From positions 25,253,949-25,317,948 of the forward strand of contig OY740774.1 of assembly GCA_963513935.1 (NCBI GenBank): a stretch of 64,000 nucleotides of DNA, given 5' to 3'. The DNA is from Aphrophora alni. Taxonomy: Eukaryota; Arthropoda; Insecta; Hemiptera; Aphrophoridae. The stretch's first letter is position 1. Each line of letters opens with the position of its first letter. This document shows positions 1 through 13,358 of the stretch, in pieces. A model generated the notes under the pieces. That model was not told the DNA's origin and did no database searches. It saw only the letters and a list, made by a program, of their open reading frames with translations. The translations under genes and the position numbers were made by a program.

Positions 1-1028
1 AGTAACTTCATCCCTCTAGAAACACATTAACAAATAGAAGTGTTGGTCGCAGTCACTTAATGTTATAAACTTGAACTCCCCCTGATTGTTTGAAACAATT
101 TATTTCAACACCTCCCGTTTAAGAGCAAAGTATATAACAATCCTTGAGGGTACACTATAACTCCATTCTGTGAACATGTCTAACGTTGTGTAACTGGTTT
201 AACCATCACAGTAGAAATATAGAAACAAATTTAATTTAGTTTTTAGATGTAGAACAGACACGTTACCTACATCTAAAATGGACTTCATTTTCAACAGAGA
301 GTGACTCCGTTTATCAGAATCAGTTTGTATCAATAAAGTACCATTTCGGAGTTTTCGTTAGAATTGAACGAACATTACCTGCAGAACTAGTGACAGCTTT
401 ATTAATCACAAAGGAGATCTTTGATAGATATGACCCCTCGACACGGTTTCGAACAATAAGAAGTCCAAATTTCTCTTATTAGCTTCGAAAACAGACTCGT
501 CGGACGATGTCAATAGTTGTCATTTAGCACAACCCCGGTTGACGTTATTTATAGTAGGAGCCATGTATGAGTTAACCAGCGCATCTTGTTAGGCGGTTGC
601 AGATGAAACTCTGGGAACGGGTATACCCTTGGATCACTTTCAATCATTTCCTAACCCCAGAACTCTGTGGCCTAGAGTATCCTCTTTAACAAGACTGGAT
701 GGGCATCAGACCCGCAACTACAGAAGGAGGATCCGACACCTCCCCCATCGTAAACACTTCCTGATAATGGACCGAAGAGGCTTACGTATTAGCTTACCAT
801 ATTCAAAGGTTGTCACGCTTTTGTTTGGAAAGCACTCCCAGACGTGCTACAAGGGGGAAAAAAAAGAAGGAGAAGGAGAAAAAAACTAATCAAATTCCTA
901 CATAAGAATGTATAGTGTTTATGTACCTTCAATGATTCGTGTATTCTGATGTAACAGCCTTTACAAAATGTGAATAATATAGGAGTGTAGTAAGTGTGAG
1001 TATTTTCAGAGAAGATGTATTATTGTAC
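1..1028. other. Intergenic, no gene recognised
   Basis: AT-rich DNA with scattered stops in all frames. The longest open stretch (629-889, plus, 86 codons) has no start-proximal context, domain or repeat that I recognise and is probably chance. Confidence 0.5.
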
Positions 1029-1280
1029 TACCCCTGTATAGCTCGGGTTCCGCGAGGGACGCTAAACCCCTCTCAATAGGTGCAGATACTCTGCAACCCC
1101 TTGCGATGAGAACCCTAAGTAAAGATGAATGTAAGATAATGTATAATAGGTGAACTGTGTGTATGTCTGTGTAGATGATAGTTTATGAGTTGTAAGTGTT
1201 AAAGTGAGTGTTTGACTGAGAACAGCGAGGGATCCCAACCCCCTCTTATTAGGTGCAGCTAGTCTGCACACCCTGCTGGG
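1029..1280 (+). repeat. Composite repeat R2, copy 1, with 49-bp direct terminal repeats
   Basis: A 49-bp segment at 1052-1100 (starting gcgaggga, containing taggtgcag and ctgca) recurs in direct orientation at 1225-1273 and brackets about 125 bp of unrelated sequence. The whole block is homologous, in reverse orientation, to 28405-28657, including the inner words gtaagataatgta and gatagttta. No ORF is present. Short direct terminal repeats around a non-coding core resemble a miniature LTR-type (TRIM) element, but no primer-binding site or target duplication was found. In both copies the block abuts a SINE-A piece in the same relative orientation. Confidence 0.6.
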
Positions 1281-1411
1281 ATTATTCTAAAGCGTCAGGT
1301 CGGAAAGATGAAAGAGAGGGATCTAATAGAGACTGCGAAGAAAAGGGGTTATTTAAGTAGGTCCTCTTGGGATAATCAAGCCCGTACTTACTAAAGTGAA
1401 CCTAGGGGGTC
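1281..1411 (-). repeat. SINE-A copy, internally deleted
   Basis: The copy reads from the ctgacgctattag part to the 5' head. It carries the B-box-like motif (plus strand gggatctaa) and the cccgtactta head sequence. The 3' tail and the cttgttctttt/ttgaccaac stretch are missing. Confidence 0.7.
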
Positions 1412-1907
<496 letters not shown>

Positions 1908-2584
1908 ATAATGAATGTCTTTGTGTTTGGTGCACTTGTAAAACTTCGTGTATAAAATTTGAAGCCAGTATCTTATCTATTTACATAGTTTTATTTCTCT
2001 TTTGTAAAAAACAAAATGGCGGACAGGAAACTAAGCGTTTTTAGACCTATGTTTTTAATAAATGTTTTCTTTATTTTGATATGTAAAATGAGCTCCCAAA
2101 ACCTCTGCTCATCTTTGTGAATCACCCTATACATATCATAATTGAAACACGAGTCAGTAGGGGTGTATAGCGCGTCATTAGTTCTGCAGCACGTGGGGGT
2201 ACTTGGATTACGATAATCTATTTGATGATTCTGATTTCGCATCCAATGTGGGCTTAGATTTAACAATGAATTGTTTATTCAACTTAAAGAATATTAATAG
2301 ATTCCTTTACAAATAAATGCGCAATATACAGGACTCTTATATTCGGAATATTTATATATTATTATACCTCATTACAGAGGTTTCGTATTTTTGATTACGC
2401 TACCTTTTTTAGAATACCTTTTGATGAGTAAAATGGGGTTTTTTGTGCGTTCCAGTAGTTTCATTTCTCTTTCCTCTTTTAAAACTACATGTTATTTTTT
2501 CAATACTTTTTTAAGGCTGAAAATACTTTAAGTATACTTTTTAATACTTCAAGGTCGTCATCGCCTATACACTGCAATTATTTT
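1908..2584. other. Intergenic with a possible old transposon end
   Basis: No gene is seen. The minus strand near 2100-2160 reads tatagggtgattcacaaag, a type of motif often met at insect transposon ends, but no partner inverted repeat was found. Confidence 0.35.
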
Positions 2585-2768
2585 AAACTTGTTTTTTAGT
2601 TAAAGACGAAAAACCTCTTAATCATCATCTTAAAAAAGGAAATGAAAACATAAAACATGGACACTTCTAGCCCTTGAAGGTTTTTGATTTTACAACTTGT
2701 TGTTTTATGGGGAAAAAATCTCTTAGTCATAATCGCCTAATAAAAGGAAAAAAGAAAAGACCATACAA
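2585..2768 (-). repeat. Two 5'-truncated SINE-A tails in tandem
   Basis: Two copies of the tail module lie head to tail (about 2588-2685 and 2697-2765), each with the plus-strand pattern gtttaaa-gacgaaaaacctctt-cat-atc. Only the 3' ends are present, as expected from 5' truncation during LINE-type reverse transcription. Confidence 0.6.
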
Positions 2769-5700
2769 TGAAGAAAATTAAAATTTCTTGCTTTGATAAG
2801 AATTGTGTAACGAAGAACTCAATAAATGGTGAAAAACTCAAATCAAAAGACTGTTACACCCCACACATGCAAAATATGCGTTGCCTACTTTCTTATTTTG
2901 TAGGACAGGTGGAAATTAACTCTAAGTAGGTTCAGGAAGGCGGATTCTACTACTCTTTAGCTTTCCTAATCCTTATTAAGGGTTCAAAAGAAATCCAGAC
3001 CTATTGTAAATGGTTAAATGAAAATAGCAATCAGTGGTTCAGTATTTTAAGCTACTTGTGAAACATGACTATTCTTATAATTATTTGTTTCCCAAAAATA
3101 ACATAATTTAGTTATTGCACATATATGACTATATTAAAAATAGTTTCTTCCTAAAACATTCAATTAAGAATGAAATACAAATGAGCTTTTTCACGCTGAA
3201 TATGTGTATGGTTTTCTCATTTTATTTTTAGGAAAATTATGAATGCTATTCTTGTCCCAGTGACTCTTCTTATTAACTTAATGCAATTTCCTGTCTAAAA
3301 CTAGCCAAGATTGTATCTATACAAAATCAATGAGTCATGTATTTTAATAAATACTTATAAATAACTTGTATATGTATGAGTAGGCTATAGATCCCTATGT
3401 TCCACTACTATGGCAGTCAGAAGACTATTGTAAAAATCAGTTTAGAATATTTTGAGAATACACTAGTCTTGGGAGCATGACTTATAGTCCTATGTAAGGG
3501 TTTTGATTATAAAAAATTCATTTGGATAAACTTCAGTATTATTGTATTGAAAATAATGTACTTAGTTTATTTAAACCACATTTTATCAATTAGCACCAGG
3601 TGGTTGTTGTGAATAGCATGTCTTGTAATAACTGATATGTAATTGTAGGTGGTCACAGGGTTGTGTCCTGGAGCATTTAATTTTTTTTTAATTTAGTTTA
3701 ATGATATTCATTGTAATATTCCTTGTCCGCTTTAATGCTCTAGTTTGTTCACACAAAGGTCAGAAGCAATAATATTCTTTGTTACAATCAAAAACATGAT
3801 TTTCCCCTGATAGACCTGGCTATTAATGCAAATTAAACAGAATGTACACATTTTTTCTCTGAACAATAACTGTTTAAAAGTAAGTACTACTAAAAAAATT
3901 AAGTTTTAGGAATCTCCTTAGCTGAGCTGGTAAGTGCATATAACCAACATGTATAAGATGTGTTATCTCGTATCATTTATTTGTTAAGAAAACTAAAAAT
4001 TTGTGTCAGCACAGATGTTCTTATTACAACGTAGTAAATGATAAATCCTTTTTTATTGAGTTGTCATGTACGAGCTGAACTAGCTCTGGAGAAAAGCTAG
4101 TTTATTAAACTTATTCTGTGTGGCAAAAAAAAAACCTATTAGGATTATTAGGACTATCTTCTGAAGAACACTTGTAGGTGCTTAAAGAAACTTAAAATTA
4201 TGATTGTTCCCCTTAATATATACGTTGTAATTTAATGTTTGCAAAAACCGATATTGATGAATCTGGAAGTCAATCTGTTGATCATGGCTAAAATACAAGA
4301 CAAAGTATAACTTAATTGCAGCATGTAAAAGATTAACAAAGTCACAAAAAAACTGCTGCTCCTACCAACAAATTAAGTTGTTTAATAGACTTCCCTTGTC
4401 AATTAGGCTGCTCAGTGAGTAAGTCCCTAATCTCTGATTAGTTGATACAAAGAACATTTTATTCAATCAATGAATACATTAATGTCAAGCCATAGGATGG
4501 TCCTGTAATTTATATAGCATATTAATAATTGCTTTAATTTCATTGACTCTTGCTTATTACATGTCTGTAAATTAAATAACATCAATAAATCTTATTCTTT
4601 TGTTTTTATAATAATTGTGATAAATGTTGCACAATTTACTACAACGTGTATTTATTTAATTTTTATTTTATTTTATTTATTTATTTAATTTTTTATTTTT
4701 GAAATTAAGGGAAGCGAGAACCGTTTTACATTCTCAATAGTATTTATATGAGAAATTTGATATTACATCTTAATTTGGAACCAAAACAAAGTGATAAATT
4801 AAGTTCTAATTACTGAAACATTTGAAGTGACGTTTACCATATTTCTGTAAAAAATGTTATTATTTTAACAATTCCGATATTTATTGATATTTAAAAATTA
4901 CCATATTACATAATCATACAGGATATTTCGGGATAAGTGTAATAAATTTTACCAGGTGATTACTTAGGTCAAGACAAGAAAAAAATCAACAAATGTCCGG
5001 AAGCAGTTTGTTGCAGATTTACAGCCAAAAAATAGGTTTTTTTAACTATTTTCAGTGTAGTTAATTTTTGTTTTGGGCTTAAGACAGTGAATCTATTGCG
5101 ATATATTTACTACTTTTACATTAAAGGAACAAGGGCCACTAATTATGGTTTACAGAATAATAATAGGTGCTCAGTTATGGCACTCTAAAGGAAACATTTT
5201 CAAACAAATATTCATTTAGACTTTATGCCGAGTTTTTAAAAGGCACTCAACTGAAAATCTGTGGACCAATTTAGCTGCAACTTCATCTAAAGTTAAGAAG
5301 AACAAAACCTTGTAATTGGTTTACCATAAATAAATGATTTCATTCTTGACTGGAAGCACTGAAAGTTAGGCAACTTCTACAAAAGACAACAAACTATTCA
5401 GTTCCAATACTTTTAACAGTTATTGAATATACTACAACTATTTTGTTCAGTTATTGACTTATCCAACTTTTTTTACAAAATACATAATACAATTTTCAAA
5501 AGGAACATTTTCTTAGCAATTGAATTCTAAGCTTTCCCATAAATTTTCACTCGTCCCAGTTTTAGATCGAAAATAAATAGATTGATTACTAAAAAAAAAA
5601 TATTTTTACCGTCGTGGTTTCAAACTCACGACCGTGGTCCAATTATTGACCAAAGAAGCCCCATGTAGATTGTCTATCTCTTATTTAAACGGCCCGATTG

Positions 5701-5881
5701 AGAACATCTACATATAGATTTTTAAAATGCATTCATATGTTTAATTCTTGTCTGATTTTACAGAACTACATAATATTTACATACTTTTTACTGTACTACG
5801 TACGAATTTGAAATTCAATTGTACGTACCTGGCTTCAACATAATTCCAAAAATCAATTTTGATTACTCTAAAAATATCTAG
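2769..5881. other. Intergenic, about 3.1 kb, no gene seen
   Basis: AT-rich sequence without coding signal. Two weak tRNA-like traces were seen: an A-box-like word TAGCTGAGCTGGT at 3919-3931 and a small hairpin with a B-box-like loop near 5610-5635. Neither has the rest of a tRNA. Confidence 0.5.
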
Positions 5882-5998
5882 TCCCCCTAAGGCGAAAAAC
5901 CTCGCAGTCATCTTCGCTTTAAATTAAATGAAGAAATGAGCATAAAATGAACTTTCGTGATCAATAATTCTCGAATAGCCACAGGGTCTGAAGTATAG
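5882..5998 (-). repeat. SINE-A 3' fragment
   Basis: Tail (aaggcgaaaaacctcgcag, plus strand) through the ctctaatagc-gtcagg part. The head is missing. Confidence 0.65.
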
Positions 5999-6737
5999 CG
6001 ATATTGAATTTCAGTCTGTAAATTAATAAACAAATGAAAATCACCTCGTAGCTCATATCATAACCTAACCTCACCCAAACAGTCATATGCAAAGAAATCC
6101 ATCACATAGCCCATTTCATAACATAGGCCTCTTTCAGCCATCTAGTGTAAGAAAATAATCTGTTAAGTGTAGTGAAGTTGAGTTAAATAAGAAAAGAAGA
6201 AACAACAATAACGAGGACTCAAGCAGACATCTACAACAATAAATAAACATCAATTGGAATTATGAAATCACTACAGACAGTTAACATAATTTTGTGCACG
6301 AGCTATTTAAATATATCACTCTATTCATTAATAAATAACAAGAGATTTAAAGACAAGAAGAGAAGATTTTTAAGTGTATGATAACTATAAAAAGAAAAAA
6401 ACCAATTGGTGAGTGAATTACTTGACATTGAATTTATAATCGAACCCCTTGTGAATACTGATAAATCCTATAAACAAGAACTTCTTCAACACTTTAATGA
6501 ATTAATATTTGTTTTACTCAAACACAAAGAACTATTTAGAACATAAAACCGTCCCTTCTAATTTCACCCACCCAATCATCTGTAAGTAAAAATATGAATT
6601 ATAATTGTTTTTTAATTGGATATGCTATTTTCTCTACTTTTGTACTTACATTCTAATAAACGATTTTCATACAGATAATAAATCTGATTTTGTATCCATA
6701 TGCATTGCTTATTTCATTTATTTAATTGCACAGAGAG
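5999..6737. other. Intergenic, no gene seen
   Basis: AT-rich with stops in every frame. Confidence 0.5.
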
Positions 6738-6980
6738 TTGGTCACGAAGGACGTGATAGGTAAGTGAGAGATAGAACTCAATACTACATGAAGAAATATG
6801 TAGATCCTTTTAGGTCTCCGAGATTGCCAGACTTAACTAATTTTTTTCTTGAGTATTAATTGTAGAGCCTTCGAAAAAACTCTTTATTGGGGTCTAATCC
6901 TAGTCTTAAGAGAACAAAGGACGTTCAAAAGAGATCTGATAGAAAAGATGAAGAAAAGGGATCTAAACCATAATTAGACT
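6738..6980 (-). repeat. Two partial SINE-A copies
   Basis: 6738-6838 carries the middle and head (gatagg-aag-gagag, gtagatcc, gattgcca). 6884-6980 carries a second middle part (aagagaacaa, gatctgatagaaaagatga, gggatctaa). Both lack tails. Confidence 0.6.
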
Positions 6981-7856
6981 AACAAAGTTACATATCTGTA
7001 CCGGCGATACAGAAATAATGGGACAACACGTTACGGAGAAAATTGAAACAATACCAAGCAATTTAATTCCCGCCATATTACGAAACAATATGATTTTGAA
7101 AGAGAAACCTTTAAATTAGCACCATATTTCAACATCGTGTAAGACACATATTCAAATGATTGTATTGCTGTGAGGCTTTCTTCTTAACAACCGGTATGGC
7201 TCTACCTGTCAATTTAGTTGTAGGATCAGCCTTGATAAAATGGTTTTACGCAAATACCTAGTGATCTGAGCTTCTGTGCAAACTGTACTTCTTGACATCT
7301 CCCTCATTAGCTTCAGCAAACAAAATACCTGGTCCTTAAGTCTTCAAAGAATCAAATATTTTCCTTGTTTTTGACAGAATCTATTTAATATTGGCGTCAT
7401 GAACAGCAACCCTTGGAAGTATAATTTCGTCATCATTGGTAAGTAACTTTTAAAGGATGTATAATTTAAATATTAACTATACTGTTATAGGGGGCATAAA
7501 TGAATTAACAAATTTACATAAAAATTCTACACATTGCTATTATTTTAATAAACCCTACACCACTGACCATGAAATAAACCAACACTTTCAATCTATACAT
7601 TATGATTATAAAGTCCTCCTTAATTTTTTGTTATTAATTGTTTAAAAAAATTTTAATTCTTAACTTTCCTTGACGTAAACTCGAATACTTTAAATGGCAA
7701 GATGATAAATGAATATATCGTATGAAATATCATTTTAAAGGTCTTTACAGGAATATAAAAAGTTGTTTCAGTGAGCCAATTCAAAGTGGAGTCAGTTTAA
7801 AACTAAAATCGCGTTTTTCATATAAACAGACGATCAGTTTTAACATCCCCCCACCC
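6981..7856. other. Intergenic, no gene seen
   Basis: No domain or repeat recognised. The 62-codon open stretch at 7457-7645 is AT-rich and probably chance. Confidence 0.45.
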
Positions 7857-8167
7857 CCTATTGTTTAAAGGGATAAAACCACTCGGTCTTCATCACCTTA
7901 TAAAAAACGAAAAAACATAAAATAAACACCCCTAGCCTTCGAGTACCAATAGCTGTAGGGTGAGGAAAAAAAGAGATGGTCAAGAGAGACCTGATAGGAA
8001 AGATGAAAGAGAGGGATTTAGATCGAGTTAAGTTCCCTCGCTAAATAATTCCTTAAAATTATTGTATTTGGCTTCATCAGGCCTAAAATAGTAGTTTGAA
8101 TACGTAAATGTAGTTTAACTGGATACCTCGGTACTGCCAAGCCAGTGATCACTATAGTGAGGGTGAC
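7857..8167 (-). repeat. SINE-A copy, near full length
   Basis: Tail, middle, B-box-like part and a separated head are all recognisable (tattgtttaaagggataaaa at the left end, tactgccaagcc near 8135). Roughly 75 bp of unrelated sequence sits between the B-box part and the head. Confidence 0.75.
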
Positions 8168-8714
8168 TGCAAGTGTTACATTCCTAAGAAGAGTGCGGTG
8201 GGTATTAAAAACTTCCACCGATAGTAATGGAACAGGCAATAGAGGCGGTCGTTTCTATCATTTAGTATACATATCTTTAGTTAGGTAGAAAGTATAAACT
8301 GTAAATCGTCATTGAAGCGAGATTGACGAAGATGATTATCTTGTACGTAAATAAATAAGGAGAATATATCGCTCATGAGAAACTTAAGCTCGTCCTGGTA
8401 TATTTCACACCATTACTGTTCCATTATATTACCCAATTTAAGTTTATATCTGTGATCAAATGCTATTGATAATTCATGACGAAAATGATAAACACGATAA
8501 CTTTTCAAGTCATAATTGAAATTTATTATATTATATGTAAGACTAGCTGATGGCTACAGTTTCAACTGGGGATAGCTAAGATACATTTTTTTATAAAGAA
8601 ATAATTTTTGTAGCACAACCCTAATGGTGGTACTATGGAAATAAATTATGCCCAAATACAGCAACACACCAATTTTGATCAAAAACGACCTATAAACAAC
8701 CAGGATATAATACT
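8168..8714. other. Intergenic, no gene seen
   Basis: No coding signal. Near 8545 the words actagctgatggctacag and caactggggat resemble degenerate retroposon 3' ends common in insect genomes; this is weak. Confidence 0.35.
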
Positions 8715-8960
8715 TGTTTTAGGGGTACAAACACTTGCAATGGAACATTTTTAAACCCCTTTCTTAGTACGCGTCTATAGACTTATCTCAAACCATGATT
8801 AAAATAGTCATAGCTCTAGGCTTATTAAAGCCAAAGGTATGCTTCAGGGGTAAAAACACCCTTGAAGTGGAACATTTTCAAAACCCTTTCTTAGTAAGCG
8901 TCTACAGACCTACCCCAAACTATGTTAAAAAATGTATAGCTCTAGGCTTCTTGGATCCAG
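8715..8960 (+). repeat. Tandem duplication, period about 125 bp
   Basis: Two diverged direct copies (about 8715-8838 and 8839-8960) share, in order, aggggtacaaac/aggggtaaaaac, tggaacattttt, ccctttcttagta, gcgtcta-aga and atagctctaggctt. There is no ORF across them. Confidence 0.8.
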
Positions 8961-9599
8961 AGATTTCGTGATCATACAGTGGGTTTTGACTTTTATATAT
9001 TTAGATATCGTTTCTTACAAAATGAAAATATTAAGGAAAAACCAAAACTCGTTTTCGGTTTTATTTATAAAATTTTTAAATTAGAAGCAATCTACAATTA
9101 TTTAACCTGTACCATTAAATTACTCTGTTATCTAGACAAAGTAAACTGAAATAATATTAATCTCTTTAAAACTTGCAATGAAAGACAGAATATTTCCCGT
9201 CGTGGTATTTTCAATATGGATTTAAATTTTAATTAAAAGCCCTTGATAAAGATCTATTCTTGACTCAAAGTAAAATGAATCATTATAAATTGTAAAATCC
9301 AGTTTCTTTAGTGGTTTAAAGCCGAACACATCCGATGTTATCATTATCTGAAATTTATTCTTAATTCTTGTAACAGTATTGTAGCTTAATGGTTTAAAAA
9401 GAAATAATGAATTAACAATTATATTTTGGTAATTGGTATATTGGTAATTATATTTTACAACAACATTTAACTTGAAAAGAGAGGTTTTGTGTTTTAGCGC
9501 AGACGCTCCGGATAAATTTATTATTCTTTAGTTACACAACTACTTAAAGTAGTAGAATAACTTTATTTGTAAACATCTTGAATTTAGTACAATATTTTC
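8961..9599. other. Intergenic, no gene seen
   Basis: AT-rich; nothing recognised. Confidence 0.5.
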
Positions 9600-9795
9600 C
9601 CCTTGTTGTTTAATGACGAAAATCCTATCAGTTATTATCCGTAAAAGAACAAGAGTTGGTCAAGAAAGATTAAAACGAGGGATATAACCCAAGAACGATA
9701 CATGAAAGAACCGTGGAACTATGAAAGAAGGTGTAGATCCAGCTACGATACTCGGGATCGCCAAGTCCGTACTCAATAAGTGACCCCTTTAACGT
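9600..9795 (-). repeat. SINE-A copy with internal deletion
   Basis: Tail (cttgttgtttaatgacgaaa) is joined almost directly to the agaacaagagttggtcaag part, so the ctaggggtctttatt segment is lost. The head is complete (gtagatccagct, cgccaagtccgtactcaat). Confidence 0.75.
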
Positions 9796-11775
9796 ACTCT
9801 AAGCTTTCAGTAATCGTAATTTTTGTTTTATTCTTATAGCAGATTTTCACATTTTGAGTTTTAAATTATATGGGAGAAATAGTCAGACATTCAAAATCAA
9901 TCGGTCCACGGGTTTGGGCTGTAGAGTACTGCACAATCGAAAAATAAACATAATTCCAAAATGTTACCAGGACTTAAAATGGAAGTATCGCGATAAACTG
10001 GGATGCGATCAATTTTATGTGAGAAAAATAAGTAAAAACAACCTCAACTGAGTGTTTTCTTGACAGAGGTAGGTGTAAGGTTTATTACCATAACAAGATA
10101 TCCCTCCGTAATAAGACCTTTTAATAAATTGTACATAATTTATTTTGTATCTTATTAAGTACGGTAGAAGCTATGAATGAGTATTTCTCGTCATTTTGTC
10201 TTCAAATTTGCAACCTAATACTTGTTTCGTTATACTTTAACCTAAGGTGATATTTAGTTGTCAGTCAATCTAAAACCATTATTTCTGAACATGTAGTATT
10301 TCTTCTCCTTTAAAGGCGAAAAACCATCGCCATATAATTTTGATACGATATTTTCTTATTATATTAAATAATTTTAATTTGTGTAAGAAAAATAAACAAA
10401 ATTTCTTTCAAAAAGTGATAGTTCATAAAATACCAATTTAAATTTTGTATATGTACTTAATTGCTTTTTTAAATGACCCAGTGTTTATGAATTGCTTACT
10501 CCAACGCTGAATGTTATTGAGGTGGAGCTTTATTAAATGTTCTTCTAAATGCCCGCTTCACTAAAATCACTGGCTTTAGTTCACTTAACAACATTACACA
10601 AACATTGATCAGAAAACATGGCTTGAAAAAGAAAACATACCCTCAAGTTTATTTTATGGTAAATATAACTGGTTTATGCTGTTCTTTGATCAACACATTG
10701 TCTAATGCCTATTGCACACGAGGTTGGCTATTGGGAGTCCACAGCACCAATTATGAGGCTCCGTCAGTCAGTGTCGTGATAACCCACAAATCAAATTTCT
10801 GCTTATTTTTTGTATTAGTAATATTTTTTTTTTTTTATAGCTTTAATCTGTCAATGCGTCATCCCAAATTGGTGAACTTGTTTGAATTTCTTGTGAGGAA
10901 ATGTAGAAATCTTATTACAATCGCCAATTTCTCCATACGATATTGTAAAATGTAACAAATTGAATGGAGAGAATATGTGAAATATTTCGTATGAAACACA
11001 ACTGTGGTAAAATAAATACCTGGCTATTGTAGATACGAACAGCATATAGGCTCACAGAGCTGAATACTGGTTCGCTAGCGCACGTCTGAACGTGGTAAAT
11101 AAACACACTGTTAAGTTAACAGTTTTAGCTCTCAACAGCCGGCTCTCATGTGAACTTAACCTTAAACAGCAGTTGTGTTGTTGTTTTCTTTTTTCAGTTT
11201 AAACCTTAAACTCGCCTTTAATGAAGTCCCACACACAATTCATCTAATCGTAAGCTTTGCTACATCTGCGTTTCTCACGAAAATTACAAAATAAGTGCTT
11301 TAGGAGACACTTACATGCTTGTGTTTCCGAAATGTACACTCGTATGTTAAAAAACGCAAGAGCAAAGAGACAAACAAATTAATCATTCTGGTTTTAAAAT
11401 TATTTGATAACGATATTTATATTATTAATATGGTTTATTGAGACATTTGTTATCATTTTTGTATATAAAAACTAATATACGACGTTTCGAGCGTATAAAT
11501 CAACTCTCGTTATAAAGTGCTAAAGGTAAAGTATAAAATGGGAAAACACCAACATAACCTAGTAGTCTAGAGTCATGTTGAAAAGTAAAAGTAAATCTAT
11601 AATCTAAGAAAAAGAACTCAAGCCAAAAACTGAGCCTGAGTAGTCAAAAATATGACTAAATACAAACGTGATCAGATAAAATAACCACACACATATCTAC
11701 ACTACACAAAGAACGGCCAGAGATTGTGAGTTGATTAATAATCTCAAACATATTTTGCGAATAATAATCATTTTC
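9796..11775. other. Intergenic with one SINE-A tail scrap
   Basis: 10305-10345 holds a lone tail (ctttaaaggcgaaaaacca, plus strand). The 116-codon open stretch at 10605-10955 shows no domain, has a poly-T-encoded Phe run and is probably not a gene. Confidence 0.45.
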
Positions 11776-12032
11776 GTTACTTTTTAAAGGCAAAAATCCT
11801 CTAGGTCTTACCGTATTATATATATAAAGACATAAAATACCCTTAGTCCTCGAATAATCCAATAGCGTCAGGGTTCGATAAGAACAAGAGATTGCTCAAG
11901 ATAGACCAGATAAGAAAAATAGAAAAGATTCAAGAGAGGGATCTAACCCAAGACTACTTGAAAAAGGCGTATATCGAACAAGTCCTGCGGATTGCCAAAC
12001 CCGTACTCAATAAAGTGAACCCCTGAAGGCCT
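11776..12032 (-). repeat. SINE-A copy, full length
   Basis: Complete from tail (tttaaaggcaaaaatcctct) to head end (agtgaacccctgaaggcc). It is one of the best copies for building a consensus. Confidence 0.85.
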
Positions 12033-12699
12033 GCAACTATACAAGATCAGTTGTAAATACAAAAGGGGATATTTTTACATGTAAAATAATATATTCAAGG
12101 ATAAAATAATGGCAGACATTTTTGTTCCTACATTTTTTTCCCTTCTTCTTTCCCCCCCCCCTGTACTCATTACAAGTGACCCCCTGAGGGAAACTGAATT
12201 TAAAAAAAGGAGGTAAAGTTTTTGTTAAGAATCTTCGAAAGTGCATTTTCATCACCATTTCACACTATAAATAATTCCACAATCTAACGTTATTTAAATT
12301 TATATAAAATAGTTTAATCATAGTTCCTAATAAATATAAAAAATATACATATTTTTAGAGTGACTAAGGCCATTAAATAATGTATTTTATTTGTAAAAGA
12401 ATTATTACTAATTACTAATTACAAATCTAATTACCGTAGTGTATTTTTCATCGGAAAGAGAAAGGCAATGCGAATTCATTAACCATGAGACTTCTTTTGT
12501 TTAAATAGTTTTTCGTCGGCTTACGAAGATGACGAATCAGAAATTGGGAAAAACTACAGTAAATACCATCTTAATAAAAACCAGTAATATTTTGTTTTAA
12601 AAAAAATCATCATTTCATGTACTTTATACAATGTAACTGTGTAACACCTACAAATTATTATCCATACTCTATTAGCCATGTTATTAGTTTACATTTTTC
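12033..12699. other. Intergenic, no gene seen
   Basis: A C10 run at 12152-12161 lies within a pyrimidine-rich patch. No gene is seen. Confidence 0.5.
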
Positions 12700-12952
12700 C
12701 TTTCTTGTTGTTTAAACGTAAAACATATTCGATATCATCGCTTTATAAATATGGCAAAATAAAATAACCTAAAATAAAAACCTCTAACCCTTGAACAATC
12801 TAATAGCGTCGTTGTCGAAAAATAACAACAGTTTGTCAAGACTGCCCCGAAGGAGAGATGAAAGAGAGGGGTCTAACCCAAGACTGCAGGGAAAGAGGTT
12901 TGAATCCAGCTAGGTTCCTTCGGGAAAGGCAAGTCCGTACTCAATAAAAGTG
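12700..12952 (-). repeat. SINE-A copy, full length
   Basis: Full tail-to-head order. The head ends near gtccgtactcaataaaagtg, and the next copy follows within a few bases. Confidence 0.85.
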
Positions 12953-12954
12953 TT

Positions 12955-13137
12955 AGTTGTTTCAAGGTAAAAAAACCTCTGGGTTATTATCGTCTCGTAA
13001 AAAAAGAAAAGAAAAAACATAAATTGAAGACTCGTAGTCTTTGAATACTCTAATAGCATCAAGATCGGAAAAGCACAAGAGTAGGTTCCCTCGGGATTGC
13101 CAATCCCGTACTTACGAAAGTAAGCCCTTGAGGGATG
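12955..13137 (-). repeat. SINE-A copy in tandem with the previous one, middle deleted
   Basis: A second tail begins at once (gttgtttcaaggtaaaaaaa). The aagcacaagag word jumps straight to gtaggttccctcgggattgc, deleting the B-box region. The tandem placement suggests insertion into the A-rich tail end of the neighbour. Confidence 0.8.
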
Positions 13138-13358
13138 TTAGTTTGGAATTTATATAAGTGTAACAATTTAGGAAAATCGTTAGAGGGAACTGTTTTTATC
13201 ACTGTTTGGGTATTACAGGTTTGGAACCCTGTTGCACAATCAGAGTTCAAAACAACGAAGGTAAAAACGAACAGTGTTCATAGGTTGCCACCCATCTGTT
13301 AATTATATTTTCTTGCTTAAGAGAATATTAATAAAACGTTAGTAAAGAAAACAACATC

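Noticed and set aside
1991..2266. 91-codon minus ORF
   Set aside because: No domain; it crosses a degenerate transposon-end-like motif and AT-rich DNA.
3919..3931. tRNA A-box-like TAGCTGAGCTGGT
   Set aside because: No B box at the right distance and no acceptor pairing.
5605..5640. tRNA T-arm-like hairpin
   Set aside because: Only a short hairpin; the remaining tRNA arms are not found.
10605..10955. 116-codon plus ORF
   Set aside because: Contains a poly-T-encoded Phe run and shows no known motif or supporting splice or promoter context.
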